Below, one piece after another: positions 1 through 5,552 of a stretch of 7,197 bases of DNA. How positions within the stretch are numbered: the stretch's first letter is position 1; every line of letters starts with the position of its first letter. Under the pieces are notes generated by a model that made no database searches, was not told where the DNA came from, and worked only from the letters and a program-made list of their open reading frames with translations. A program made the position numbers and the translations under genes. The stretch comes from Methanobacteriota archaeon (GTDB taxonomy: Archaea; Thermoplasmatota; Poseidoniia; Poseidoniales; Thalassarchaeaceae). The DNA is taken from the NCBI GenBank assembly GCA_002725475.1, contig PBPH01000093.1:1-7197 (forward strand), given 5' to 3'.

Positions 1-23
1 CAGGGAACAAAAGTAAGGGTTAA
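1..23 (+). CDS. 3' end of an upstream gene (partial)
   Basis: Frame 3 reads GNKSKG and stops with TAA at 21-23. That stop lies inside the TATA-like box TTAAAATA, just as most later stops in this window lie inside the next gene's promoter box, which is why I choose this frame over frame 2 (stop at 14-16). Only six codons are visible, so nothing can be said about function. Confidence 0.35.
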
Positions 24-27
24 AATA
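20..27 (+). promoter_or_regulatory. Archaeal TATA-like box, leaderless promoter of the 51-554 gene
   Basis: TTAAAATA ends 24 nt before the ATG at 51. No Shine-Dalgarno-like sequence precedes the start (the adjacent bases are CTTCGT). The spacing matches the other boxes here and the known archaeal arrangement in which TATA is centred about 26-27 nt upstream of the transcription start, so mRNA should begin at or very near the ATG. Confidence 0.6.
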
Positions 28-50
28 GGCGTTCAGCCTATTCCCTTCGT

Positions 51-554
51 ATGAACATCTTCTTCCTATCCACCGACCCCGAAGAAGCGGCTCAAATGTC
101 GTGTGACAGACATTCCATCAAAATGATTTTGGAAAGCGCACAGATGCTATCCACAGTCCTTAGACAACATGGCTACAATGGCGACACTTACATTTACGGG
201 CAAACCCACACTAAACACCCTTCAACGATATGGTCGGGGAAAACGAGGGCAAATTTTGAGTGGTTATTGACACACGCTCTTGCATTATGCCGAGAATACA
301 CCCATAGATACGGAAAATTCCATAAAAGTGAGGAAATCCTGTATCGTTGTGCCGACTTGCGTGAGTTAATCCCCGAAGGTTCTTTGACCGTTCCGCCAAA
401 GTGCATGGGTCTTGAATACAGAACAGGTGGCTCAAATTGGGATGATGTAGTAGCCTCATATCGCAATTACTATCGGCACGGAAAAGGCTACATGAATAAG
501 GGCAAAGGCCCACAATGGAAGAAGATACCTGCTCGGAAACCTCAATGGTTTTAG
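51..554 (+). CDS. Conserved phage/virus-type protein of unknown function (167 aa)
   Basis: The protein is soluble, with no membrane segment. Its layout recalls a family of uncharacterised proteins I know from phages and viruses of aquatic microbes. Shared features are an N-terminus like MNIF-LS-DP--AAQM, then CDRHSIKMILESAQML (residues 18-33), HPSTIW (56-61), an aromatic/basic YTHRYGKFH stretch (83-91), and a C-terminus with YRNYYRHGK (138-146), a Trp and a terminal PQWF. The conserved His, Asp, Lys and Glu around 19-28 could be catalytic or structural, but I know of no proven activity and assign none. The ATG at 51 is supported by a TATA-like box 24 nt upstream and by the family's short N-terminus. 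The stop TAG (552-554) lies within the next gene's promoter box. Family recognition is from memory of sequence pattern, not a search. Confidence 0.8.
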   Translation: MNIFFLSTDPEEAAQMSCDRHSIKMILESAQMLSTVLRQHGYNGDTYIYGQTHTKHPSTIWSGKTRANFEWLLTHALALCREYTHRYGKFHKSEEILYRCADLRELIPEGSLTVPPKCMGLEYRTGGSNWDDVVASYRNYYRHGKGYMNKGKGPQWKKIPARKPQWF

Positions 555-557
555 ATA
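549..557 (+). promoter_or_regulatory. TATA-like box TTTTAGATA, leaderless promoter of the 580 gene
   Basis: TTTTAGATA ends 23 nt before the ATG at 580. The upstream gene's TAG stop (552-554) is embedded in it. No Shine-Dalgarno-like sequence lies between box and start. Confidence 0.65.
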
Positions 558-579
558 GTCGGACAACCCATCTCTAATC

Positions 580-774
580 ATGGTCGGTTCTGTTTTAGTT
601 CCCGCATTTATCGGATTTGCCGTTCCTATGGCGGTCGTTTTCGTGGGCGTAAAGATGTTTGACCTTCGTGAAAAATCTAATTTGGTTCTCTCCGCTTCTG
701 TTGTTGGCCTCGCTATTGTAGGTGCGGGTCTTGCATCACCTATCGCAAGGGCATTCGGCTACCCAACCGATTAA
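580..774 (+). CDS. Small two-helix membrane protein (64 aa)
   Basis: I do not recognise this protein. It is almost entirely hydrophobic, with two predicted membrane helices (about residues 4-26 and 34-56) joined by a short charged loop, DLREKS (28-33), and it ends GYPTD. The small-residue-rich second helix (Gly/Ala/Ser) suggests tight packing or oligomerisation. It has its own leaderless promoter, and its TAA stop (772-774) is inside the promoter box of the next gene. It sits in a run of small membrane proteins beside a large ectodomain protein, which would suit a virion-membrane or envelope component. A holin-like role is conceivable but nothing specific supports it. It is a real gene by promoter spacing and membrane-helix composition rather than by homology. 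Confidence 0.7.
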   Translation: MVGSVLVPAFIGFAVPMAVVFVGVKMFDLREKSNLVLSASVVGLAIVGAGLASPIARAFGYPTD

Positions 775-777
775 ATA
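771..777 (+). promoter_or_regulatory. TATA-like box TTAAATA, leaderless promoter of the 801 gene
   Basis: TTAAATA ends 24 nt before the ATG at 801 and contains the TAA stop (772-774) of the preceding gene. The region between has no Shine-Dalgarno-like sequence. Confidence 0.6.
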
Positions 778-800
778 CCCCTTTAGACCATGATGTAATC

Positions 801-1112
801 ATGGCGACTTATTGGTTTGAAGGTATCATCCTCGTTTTTCTCGTAGGAATCTATGCCCGACTTTGGTTCATATCCCGACATTTAGATGAAATTCACGATT
901 GTTTGCACCATTTTGAGGAACGAGCCTTTCGTCAAGATGATGAGGTTCAAGTGGAAATGCCCAACGGAAATCTCCGAGTCATGGGGCTTGAGGAATTTAT
1001 GGATGAATTCGGTTTTGACCCAAGACAGGAAGAACCCCCTACCACCGAAGAGATAGAAACCAATGTTTCAGAAATAGAGGCGTGGGATAACGACACCAAT
1101 ACAAAACTATAA
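801..1112 (+). CDS. Single-pass membrane protein with acidic tail (103 aa)
   Basis: I do not recognise this protein. Residues about 6-27 form one hydrophobic helix at the very N-terminus. It is followed by Arg/His-containing sequence (RHLDEIHDCLHHFEER, 27-42) that could continue as an amphipathic helix. The rest is hydrophilic and strongly acidic, ending in a low-complexity Glu/Thr/Asn tail (from about residue 75), probably disordered. The basic residues after the helix argue that the tail faces the cytoplasm or virion interior. The start at 801 is chosen because the TTAAATA box lies 24 nt upstream; an earlier ATG at 790 is followed at once by ATG TAA. The TAA stop (1110-1112) is part of the next promoter box. 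A membrane-anchored adaptor or scaffold is possible but unproven. Confidence 0.7.
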   Translation: MATYWFEGIILVFLVGIYARLWFISRHLDEIHDCLHHFEERAFRQDDEVQVEMPNGNLRVMGLEEFMDEFGFDPRQEEPPTTEEIETNVSEIEAWDNDTNTKL

Positions 1113-1115
1113 ATA
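1108..1115 (+). promoter_or_regulatory. TATA box TATAAATA, leaderless promoter of the 41-aa gene
   Basis: TATAAATA, the most canonical box in the window, ends 23 nt before the ATG at 1138. It contains the TAA stop (1110-1112) of the upstream gene. Its exact spacing is the main evidence that the very short downstream frame is a real gene. Confidence 0.65.
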
Positions 1116-1137
1116 CTTCGCCACAGGTCTTGAAGAC

Positions 1138-1263
1138 ATGAGCCAATATATCATCCGTCTTGCCGATGGGAAGCAGATTAACCTTGAAGATGCTACTATG
1201 CAACAGGTTGCATCGGCTATTTCCATTATCAAAGTGAGTGAATCACCTATCAAAAATCCTTAG
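1138..1263 (+). CDS. Very small protein (41 aa), function unknown
   Basis: This short frame begins MSQYIIRLADGKQINLEDAT and runs to a TAG at 1261-1263. It has no membrane segment. The first part reads like a beta-hairpin (YIIRLADGKQINL) followed by an amphipathic helix (ATMQQVASAISIIKV), which would make a compact beta-beta-alpha unit. It would be missed by a length cutoff. It is supported by a canonical TATAAATA box at the standard 23-nt spacing and by its stop codon falling inside the next gene's box, as at the other boundaries here. A small DNA-binding or regulatory protein is possible, but no motif shows it. Confidence 0.6.
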   Translation: MSQYIIRLADGKQINLEDATMQQVASAISIIKVSESPIKNP

Positions 1264-1266
1264 ATA
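1260..1266 (+). promoter_or_regulatory. TATA-like box TTAGATA, leaderless promoter of the 1289 gene
   Basis: TTAGATA ends 23 nt before the ATG at 1289 and embeds the upstream TAG stop (1261-1263). The bases before the start (TTCTTATCT) contain no Shine-Dalgarno sequence. Confidence 0.65.
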
Positions 1267-1288
1267 GCGGGAACATCAATTCTTATCT

Positions 1289-2560
1289 ATGCCGACAGGG
1301 GAACTGCCCGAAGATATTTCGGATTTGGCGGAAAAAGCGAAAGCCATAGCGGAAGCCACAGGCCGCACAGAAGAAGATGTCCTAACTGACTTACTTGATG
1401 ATGGAAAGGCAAATATGAGTGCAGGTCAAGACATTGAAAAAATGGACTTCCTTGATAAAGCCCAAGAACAAGCGGAGAAATTCAAGAAGTTATTGACCAC
1501 TTTAATTCCCGTTCTCGCCCTTTTATTGAGTATCGGTGCAGAAGGTGTAGGTATCATGGATATTACAGGATGGGGTTCAGATTCGGTTTGGGAGGATGAT
1601 GACGACCCATTCGGGCCACCGCCTATTCGGTGGGGTTGTATGAATGCCGAGGCGTTGAATTACGATGAAACGGCCAATGAAGATGACGGGACTTGTGAAT
1701 TTGAAGAAAAATGCTTTCCCGAACCCTCCCTGTTATCTCAAGAATTGCTCGCTGATGGCGATGCCCTCACTTTACGCATTGAATTAGAAAATGGTGCTGA
1801 ATGTGAGATGGAGGTTGAATTCCGAATGGAATTGTATCTCAATGATGAATCCGAAGAATCGTGGGATTATGGAGTGGATTATGATGCGGCATGGGTGTCC
1901 CCAAGCGGTTCGGCTTTTATTGACATTCAACACGGCTTTATGGAATCCGTTGAGGATGGAGAATGGTATGTGGAATGGTCTTATCTTGTAGTTAATAATG
2001 AGCATGGGGCATTTGAAAGCGGGACAGAAAGAACGGAAACTGTGATAGTGGATGAGATTCCCGACCCCTGTGCTGATGATGACGAAGATGGTGTCTGTAA
2101 TGAGGATGAAGTCGGTGGATGCACCGATTCTTCCGCTAACAATTACGATGAGCAAGCAACCGATGATGACGGCTCTTGCGTTTATGACCCCGAAACTTGC
2201 GAAATTAACTTGTGGGATATTGAAATAGATTCCAATGCGACTCATGCTTGGGTTGGTTATGACCTTGATTGTGGGCATGAGGAAAATGACCTTGAGGGCT
2301 ACAATGTATCAGTCCAATTTTTGATTTACGGAGTGAATGAAACGAATAGTGGCCCGAATGCTACTGACCCGTTAAATTGGACAACAGACCTTCACTTCAT
2401 TCAAGGATGGGAGAGCGACCCTCATTATTTGATTTTAACTGACTTCGCTCAAAATAATACAACCCACTATGATTTTTATTGGTATGCTATTTGGGAAGAT
2501 GCAGATGGTGAGCAACAGTTCATAGAGCGGAAATGGTTGAATCGGGAATTAAACCCTTAA
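1289..2560 (+). CDS. Acidic single-pass surface protein with Cys/Asp-rich repeats (423 aa)
   Basis: Residues 1-65 are acidic and helical with no signal peptide. Residues about 66-92 form one hydrophobic membrane anchor preceded by KFKK and followed by a very acidic stretch, which predicts N-inside/C-outside topology. The ectodomain holds two copies of a Cys-X18-Cys unit (C117-C136 and C278-C297) built as GC...NYD..A..DDG[TS]C. Just before the second copy is DDDEDGVCNEDE (263-274), which resembles a thrombospondin-type-3 calcium loop. The stretches between (about 143-255 and 303-420) have alternating hydrophobic/polar residues and Trp/Tyr, as in beta-sandwich domains. Sequons occur at N316, N339, N350, N357, N363, N389 and N390, suggesting a glycosylated exterior. 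Repeats of this kind are common in marine microbial surface proteins. I infer a calcium-stabilised surface or virion spike protein; the partner is unknown. The last codons overlap an alternative start of the next gene at 2533. Confidence 0.8.
   Translation: MPTGELPEDISDLAEKAKAIAEATGRTEEDVLTDLLDDGKANMSAGQDIEKMDFLDKAQEQAEKFKKLLTTLIPVLALLLSIGAEGVGIMDITGWGSDSVWEDDDDPFGPPPIRWGCMNAEALNYDETANEDDGTCEFEEKCFPEPSLLSQELLADGDALTLRIELENGAECEMEVEFRMELYLNDESEESWDYGVDYDAAWVSPSGSAFIDIQHGFMESVEDGEWYVEWSYLVVNNEHGAFESGTERTETVIVDEIPDPCADDDEDGVCNEDEVGGCTDSSANNYDEQATDDDGSCVYDPETCEINLWDIEIDSNATHAWVGYDLDCGHEENDLEGYNVSVQFLIYGVNETNSGPNATDPLNWTTDLHFIQGWESDPHYLILTDFAQNNTTHYDFYWYAIWEDADGEQQFIERKWLNRELNP
1637..1696 (+). repeat. 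Cys-framed Asp-rich protein repeat, copy 1
   Basis: This encodes C117 to C136 of the surface protein, with Cys-X18-Cys spacing, a central NYDETA and a closing DDGTC. It matches copy 2 (2120-2179) in spacing and in the NYD..A..DDG[TS]C core but diverges elsewhere, so it is an old protein-level repeat rather than a recent DNA duplication. The acidic DDG turn and paired Cys suggest a disulphide-closed, possibly calcium-binding loop. Confidence 0.75.
2120..2179 (+). repeat. Cys-framed Asp-rich protein repeat, copy 2
   Basis: This encodes C278 to C297 of the surface protein, with NNYDEQATDDDGSC aligning to copy 1 at identical Cys spacing. It is preceded by an additional Cys pair (C261, C270) flanking an Asp-rich loop, so this copy sits in a larger four-Cys acidic module. 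Confidence 0.75.
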
Positions 2561-2564
2561 TAAA
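2557..2564 (+). promoter_or_regulatory. Possible TATA-like box TTAATAAA upstream of the 2590 gene
   Basis: TTAATAAA ends 26 nt before the ATG at 2590, slightly further than the 23-24 nt seen elsewhere. It contains the TAA stop (2558-2560) of the surface-protein gene, following the local habit. The looser fit makes it the weakest promoter call in the window; the group could also be read from the upstream transcript. Confidence 0.4.
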
Positions 2565-2589
2565 GAAAGGAAAAACGGAAGTGGGCAAA

Positions 2590-2943
2590 ATGGCGAAAAT
2601 AGATTGGGATATTCGGATTACATTCAATAACTTGATGGTGGCTCTCGTTTCTATTCCACTAATTTTGACCTTCATGGTTCTCTCTTATCAATTGATTACA
2701 ACGGCTTTCGTTGATGACCAAGTGCGAGAAGATATTGAAGCATATATCGCAGTTCTCGGTATTCTAAGCGGCCCTGCTTACATGGCTATTTCCCGATTCT
2801 TTGATAGATGGAATGCGGAGGAAGAAGAATATATTGAATCAATACGCAGACAACACAAGACGGAGAACGACATTCGGAGAGCGACAGGAAAACTCAAAGA
2901 AGACGAAGAAGCGATTGTGATTGAGGCAGATGAGCAAGCATGA
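2590..2943 (+). CDS. Two-helix membrane protein with charged C-terminal helix (117 aa)
   Basis: I do not recognise this protein. From the ATG at 2590 it begins MAKIDWDIRI, with membrane helices at about residues 15-37 and 50-70, then a highly charged helical tail (72-117) rich in Glu, Arg and Lys that should lie on the same side as the N-terminus. Longer starts are open in this frame: ATG at 2533, overlapping the previous gene by 28 nt, and GTG at 2581. I prefer 2590 because a TATA-like sequence sits 26 nt upstream, the extension would add only a Lys-rich leader, and 2533 has no box at the standard distance. The stop overlaps the next start as ATGA, so the downstream gene is probably translationally coupled. 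The charged tail could bind nucleic acid or a partner protein, but this is unproven. Confidence 0.65.
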   Translation: MAKIDWDIRITFNNLMVALVSIPLILTFMVLSYQLITTAFVDDQVREDIEAYIAVLGILSGPAYMAISRFFDRWNAEEEEYIESIRRQHKTENDIRRATGKLKEDEEAIVIEADEQA

Positions 2944-3173
2944 CGACAGGTGATGAATTATGCTTAGGGTTTTGCGGCATAATTTTCCTTCTGATGATAT
3001 TCTTCTATGTGGTTCATCGGTATATCATTTATTGTATTCAAGATTTCTCGGAATATATTCACCCTGCTCGTTCCGAAGATACAAGAAACGCATGGGATGA
3101 TAGAAATTTACGAATAACAAGAGGATTGAACAATTTGAAGAAGGCATTATTTGGTGGAGAGTGGAATAAGTGA
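2940..3173 (+). CDS. Small single-pass membrane protein (77 aa)
   Basis: I do not recognise this protein. One strong hydrophobic helix (about residues 8-33, with the run GIIFLLMIFFYVV) carries three Cys at 8, 12 and 32. It is followed by a basic, helical C-terminus with Arg and Lys (45-77), predicted to face inside. It overlaps the previous gene by 4 nt (ATGA) and the next by 4 nt (GTGA), and no TATA-like box is found at the standard distance. Its expression therefore most likely depends on the upstream gene through translational coupling, unlike most genes here. The product may form a complex with its two overlapping neighbours. Confidence 0.65.
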   Translation: MTTGDELCLGFCGIIFLLMIFFYVVHRYIIYCIQDFSEYIHPARSEDTRNAWDDRNLRITRGLNNLKKALFGGEWNK

Positions 3174-3439
3174 TTGAAGATACTATCAAGTGGTTTTTCA
3201 AGCCCGATTCGGTTTTCGCCACAGAAAGATTAGCACACGGAGAATGGGCAATTATCCCATCTTTGTTGAAAAACTCGCTAAAACGGGCTTTATTCATCGC
3301 ACCCGGTTTGTATGTATGCGACATTAAAGGAAAACAATTAGTAGCCGCTTCTGTATTAGGTTCGCTTGGAGTTTCACTCTCACTTGTTGCATATTTCCTA
3401 ATGACTCCCGACTATACAACAGACCTTTGCGGAGAATGA
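3170..3439 (+). CDS. Small membrane protein, GTG start (89 aa)
   Basis: I do not recognise this protein. It begins with GTG at 3170, overlapping the previous stop as GTGA. GGTGGAG at 3153-3159 could act as a weak ribosome-binding site about 10 nt upstream, which fits an internal operon gene rather than a leaderless one. The N-terminal 55 residues are amphipathic and contain Trp, Lys and Arg, with a short hydrophobic patch (RALFIAPGLYVC, 39-50). One clear membrane helix spans about 57-78, rich in Ser, Gly and Leu. The tail is short and acidic (DLCGE). It is the third member of the coupled membrane-protein group. Its TGA stop (3437-3439) directly abuts the next promoter box. Confidence 0.65.
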   Translation: MIEDTIKWFFKPDSVFATERLAHGEWAIIPSLLKNSLKRALFIAPGLYVCDIKGKQLVAASVLGSLGVSLSLVAYFLMTPDYTTDLCGE

Positions 3440-3447
3440 TTTAGATA
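3440..3447 (+). promoter_or_regulatory. TATA-like box TTTAGATA, leaderless promoter of the 3470 gene
   Basis: TTTAGATA ends 23 nt before the ATG at 3470 and begins immediately after the TGA stop of the preceding gene. The pyrimidine-rich spacer (TTCCCACCCCTACTC) has no Shine-Dalgarno sequence. Confidence 0.7.
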
Positions 3448-3469
3448 CATTCCCACCCCTACTCACAAT

Positions 3470-4015
3470 ATGCCCCTGCGCTCACCTACATTCAATGCAC
3501 TCTTTTCATTGATGAGTGAAATGCAATCTCCTTTGACCATTGTTGAAACAGGAACCATTAGAAATCATTTAGAAAAATATGCTTTTGGGGATGGACATTC
3601 CACACTTCAATTTACAAAATATGTGAGTGATTTTGGAGGTGAATTCTATTCTGTGGATATTGACCCTATTGCAGTAGTGGTTTCAACAATGGTTTGCACA
3701 AGGGAATATCCATCTGCTATGGATAAAGTCAATATCATAGAATCTGATAGTGTAGCGTTCTTGAAATCTTTTGATAAGCCGATAGATGTCTTGTATCTTG
3801 ATTCTGCTAATGATGCAGAATTGATACTAAATGAAGCAAAAGCGGCTTTAGGTCACCTACACAGCGAGTCGTGTATTCTGATTGACGATTGTTTCAATGA
3901 GAATCATTATCATGTTGAAAAGGGTTCTTTGGTCATTCCATTCCTTGAGGAAAATGGGTGGGTTATGGAAGCAAATGAATATCAAGCATTGTTCATTCAT
4001 AAAGACAGGTTTTAG
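3470..4015 (+). CDS. Class I SAM-dependent methyltransferase-like protein (181 aa)
   Basis: The predicted fold is a Rossmann-like methyltransferase. Seen in order: TIVETGTI (23-30), a motif-I-like loop with the ETGT signature of Methyltransf_24-type and cephalosporin-hydroxylase-like enzymes; GDGHSTLQFT (40-49), matching their G-STL continuation; YSVDID (60-65), the strand-2 acidic motif expected to hold the SAM ribose; ESDSVAFL (91-98); DVLYLDS (106-112), the catalytic-side acidic strand; and ILIDD (136-140). The length is short for the class, so it is essentially the catalytic core with no separate substrate domain. The substrate cannot be read from sequence; small molecules, glycans or a virion component are all possible. 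It has its own leaderless promoter. The gene is AT-richer by eye than its neighbours (39 G+C in 3541-3660, about a third), hinting at a separate origin. Confidence 0.75.
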   Translation: MPLRSPTFNALFSLMSEMQSPLTIVETGTIRNHLEKYAFGDGHSTLQFTKYVSDFGGEFYSVDIDPIAVVVSTMVCTREYPSAMDKVNIIESDSVAFLKSFDKPIDVLYLDSANDAELILNEAKAALGHLHSESCILIDDCFNENHYHVEKGSLVIPFLEENGWVMEANEYQALFIHKDRF

Positions 4016-4018
4016 ATA
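4010..4018 (+). promoter_or_regulatory. TATA-like box TTTTAGATA, leaderless promoter of the 4041 gene
   Basis: TTTTAGATA ends 23 nt before the ATG at 4041 and embeds the TAG stop (4013-4015) of the methyltransferase gene. With the following bases it forms TTAGATAACAAG (4012-4023), repeated exactly at 7084-7095 in front of the last gene. Confidence 0.7.
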
Positions 4019-4023
4019 ACAAG
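4012..4023 (+). repeat. 12-bp direct repeat TTAGATAACAAG, copy 1
   Basis: It is identical to 7084-7095. Both copies include the stop codon of the upstream gene and the TATA-like box of the downstream one, so this may be an extended core promoter element rather than a mobile-element trace. Confidence 0.5.
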
Positions 4024-4040
4024 AACCACAATCCAATTAT

Positions 4041-5552
4041 ATGAGTATGTGGCGTAATTCACTTCTTGTAGGTGGCGCAACCTTCCTTGTTGGTTCAGCA
4101 CTTATGCAAATAGGTGATAACCCAAAGGGTGAAATCGGATGGTGGCCTTATGTCGGCACATTCATTTCGGGTGCGCTTGGTTTCATGCTTGTTGCTAATC
4201 CTCACACCCCAAAGATGTTTGAATTAAATGCAGAAGGCCCAACAGACGATGAATTAGAATCATGGTCGGAAAGACAGGATGATGGCTCAATGCTCGTCAC
4301 AATTGACGAAGATGGCGATTCCCACACGGAATTGACCTATGATGAAGAAGGAGATTTAACCGATTTGAAGCGATTTATGGCTGAATTGTTTGAAGCAGAA
4401 AAGAAGCATCGCCGCAGAACGACATTTGCATGGACAAGAGGAATGGAAGAGGGATTCGTTGGCGATGATGGAAAGGTTAATCACGAAGAAAAATATGGCT
4501 ATTCCCACCCTTACAATTTTTCAAGTTATACCATACCCGATTACGCTTATCACATTGATAACTTGCCCGAAGGCTATCACCTTCATTTGTGGAAACCCCA
4601 AAGCAAGAAGAGAAATTGGACAATGTATTACAAATCCCCTAATTCGGATGTGTGGAAGCGAATTAGAAATCGGAAAAAGAGGATGATGAAAGAAGTGGCT
4701 CTTGATTTGTATAACACCGACATAGCCAAACCTGCGGAGTATGATTTGAGTCCTATTGAAAGAATGATGCTTCAACAAGGAATGAAATTAGATACAGGTT
4801 TAATTACTCGTTCCGAAATAGAAAACGCACAAGGGCGAGGTGAAATAAAAATTATTTGGTATTATTCTCCACCGAATACTGAACCTAAACCTTTCTGCCA
4901 AACTATTGATGCGAGAACAGGGGTATTGAGTTATGTTTTTAACGGGGAGATGCCCAAAGAATTAAGAAACTTTTGGCGTGGAATGAGATTTCTCGGATTT
5001 GAAAAAGCAGGTAGTGTGCGCTCGGTCAATCGCTACAATACCGACAGGAAACAATGGGTTGCTTCCCATCCCGCATGGTTTAGAAATTTGTGCGCTCAAG
5101 GGATAACCAAAATCCATATTACACAAGAAGGGCATGATTACAAAATCAATGATAGAGCATTCATGCGTTTCAACAACATTACAAATCCCTCAAGAGGTTT
5201 CCAAATACGAGATACCGATGGAGGATGGATTGTTCCAAGACAAAGCACTCAAAGAAAGATGCTTGAACAAGCGAGAGATGATGAGTGGGAAATGAGGTCA
5301 AAGTTCAAACAGATTTTGGACTCCAATGTAAAGAAAGAAGATTGGACACCATCTTCTTCTCAAATAGCGGCAAGGGTATTTTATCAATGCGTAAGGAAAT
5401 ACAATCCACAAGACGACCCACGGTGGCACACCTCATTTACCCATTCAAAATTAGCAGATTTGCATTATGGATTCGTGGAAAAAGGCCATCCCGCAGAAGA
5501 CATTTTGACGAAAACAGGCGAGTATATGGCTCGCAGGTTCAAAAAAAAATAA
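4041..5552 (+). CDS. Membrane-anchored protein of unknown function (503 aa), ends at a slippery A9 stop
   Basis: I do not recognise this protein. Two membrane helices lie at the N-terminus (about 7-24 and 33-52), separated by an acidic/Trp loop (IGDNPKGEIGWWPY), so the rest should face the cytoplasm or virion interior. Residues 60-110 are very acidic with DEDGDSH-type turns. From 120 on the protein is basic and aromatic, with a KRIRNRKKRMMKE helix (206-218) and a Trp/Arg-rich region at 305-350 (FWRGMRF, RYNTDRKQW). The composition suggests nucleic-acid or capsid contact, but no motif proves it. The start is fixed by the TTTTAGATA box 23 nt upstream. The C-terminus is FKKK encoded by nine consecutive A, then TAA; a -1 slip there would continue into the CCA-enzyme frame and give about 1015 aa. 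The gene is complete as a 503-aa product if no slip occurs. Confidence 0.75.
   Translation: MSMWRNSLLVGGATFLVGSALMQIGDNPKGEIGWWPYVGTFISGALGFMLVANPHTPKMFELNAEGPTDDELESWSERQDDGSMLVTIDEDGDSHTELTYDEEGDLTDLKRFMAELFEAEKKHRRRTTFAWTRGMEEGFVGDDGKVNHEEKYGYSHPYNFSSYTIPDYAYHIDNLPEGYHLHLWKPQSKKRNWTMYYKSPNSDVWKRIRNRKKRMMKEVALDLYNTDIAKPAEYDLSPIERMMLQQGMKLDTGLITRSEIENAQGRGEIKIIWYYSPPNTEPKPFCQTIDARTGVLSYVFNGEMPKELRNFWRGMRFLGFEKAGSVRSVNRYNTDRKQWVASHPAWFRNLCAQGITKIHITQEGHDYKINDRAFMRFNNITNPSRGFQIRDTDGGWIVPRQSTQRKMLEQARDDEWEMRSKFKQILDSNVKKEDWTPSSSQIAARVFYQCVRKYNPQDDPRWHTSFTHSKLADLHYGFVEKGHPAEDILTKTGEYMARRFKKK
5541..5552 (+). promoter_or_regulatory. Candidate -1 frameshift site: A9 slippery run abutting the TAA stop
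   Basis: In the frame of the upstream gene the bases read AAA AAA AAA TAA, so 5543-5549 is a perfect A_AAA_AAA heptamer (X_XXY_YYZ) in the correct phase with the stop immediately after it. A -1 slip moves reading into ATA AAA TAT AGC and on into the CCA-adding enzyme. Poly-A runs also provoke RNA polymerase slippage. Archaeal -1 recoding on an A-rich heptamer is known for a Sulfolobus alpha-fucosidase. A sequencing loss of one A at this run is the main competing explanation. Confidence 0.5.

Noticed and set aside
1784..2278. Long minus-strand open frame across the surface-protein gene
   Set aside because: It is antisense to a clearly coding gene with repeats and sequons. It has no family features and no TATA-like box at the right spacing, so it is most likely a compositional shadow.
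4788..4794. Internal TTAGATA inside the 503-aa gene
   Set aside because: No start codon lies 23-24 nt downstream and the surrounding frame is solid coding sequence, so it is probably a chance match.
5285..5548. Start of the CCA-enzyme frame at 5285
   Set aside because: The 5285-5548 part lies wholly inside the well-supported 503-aa gene in another frame, reads as a basic, low-sense sequence, and has no promoter box; it is an open shadow of the upstream gene.
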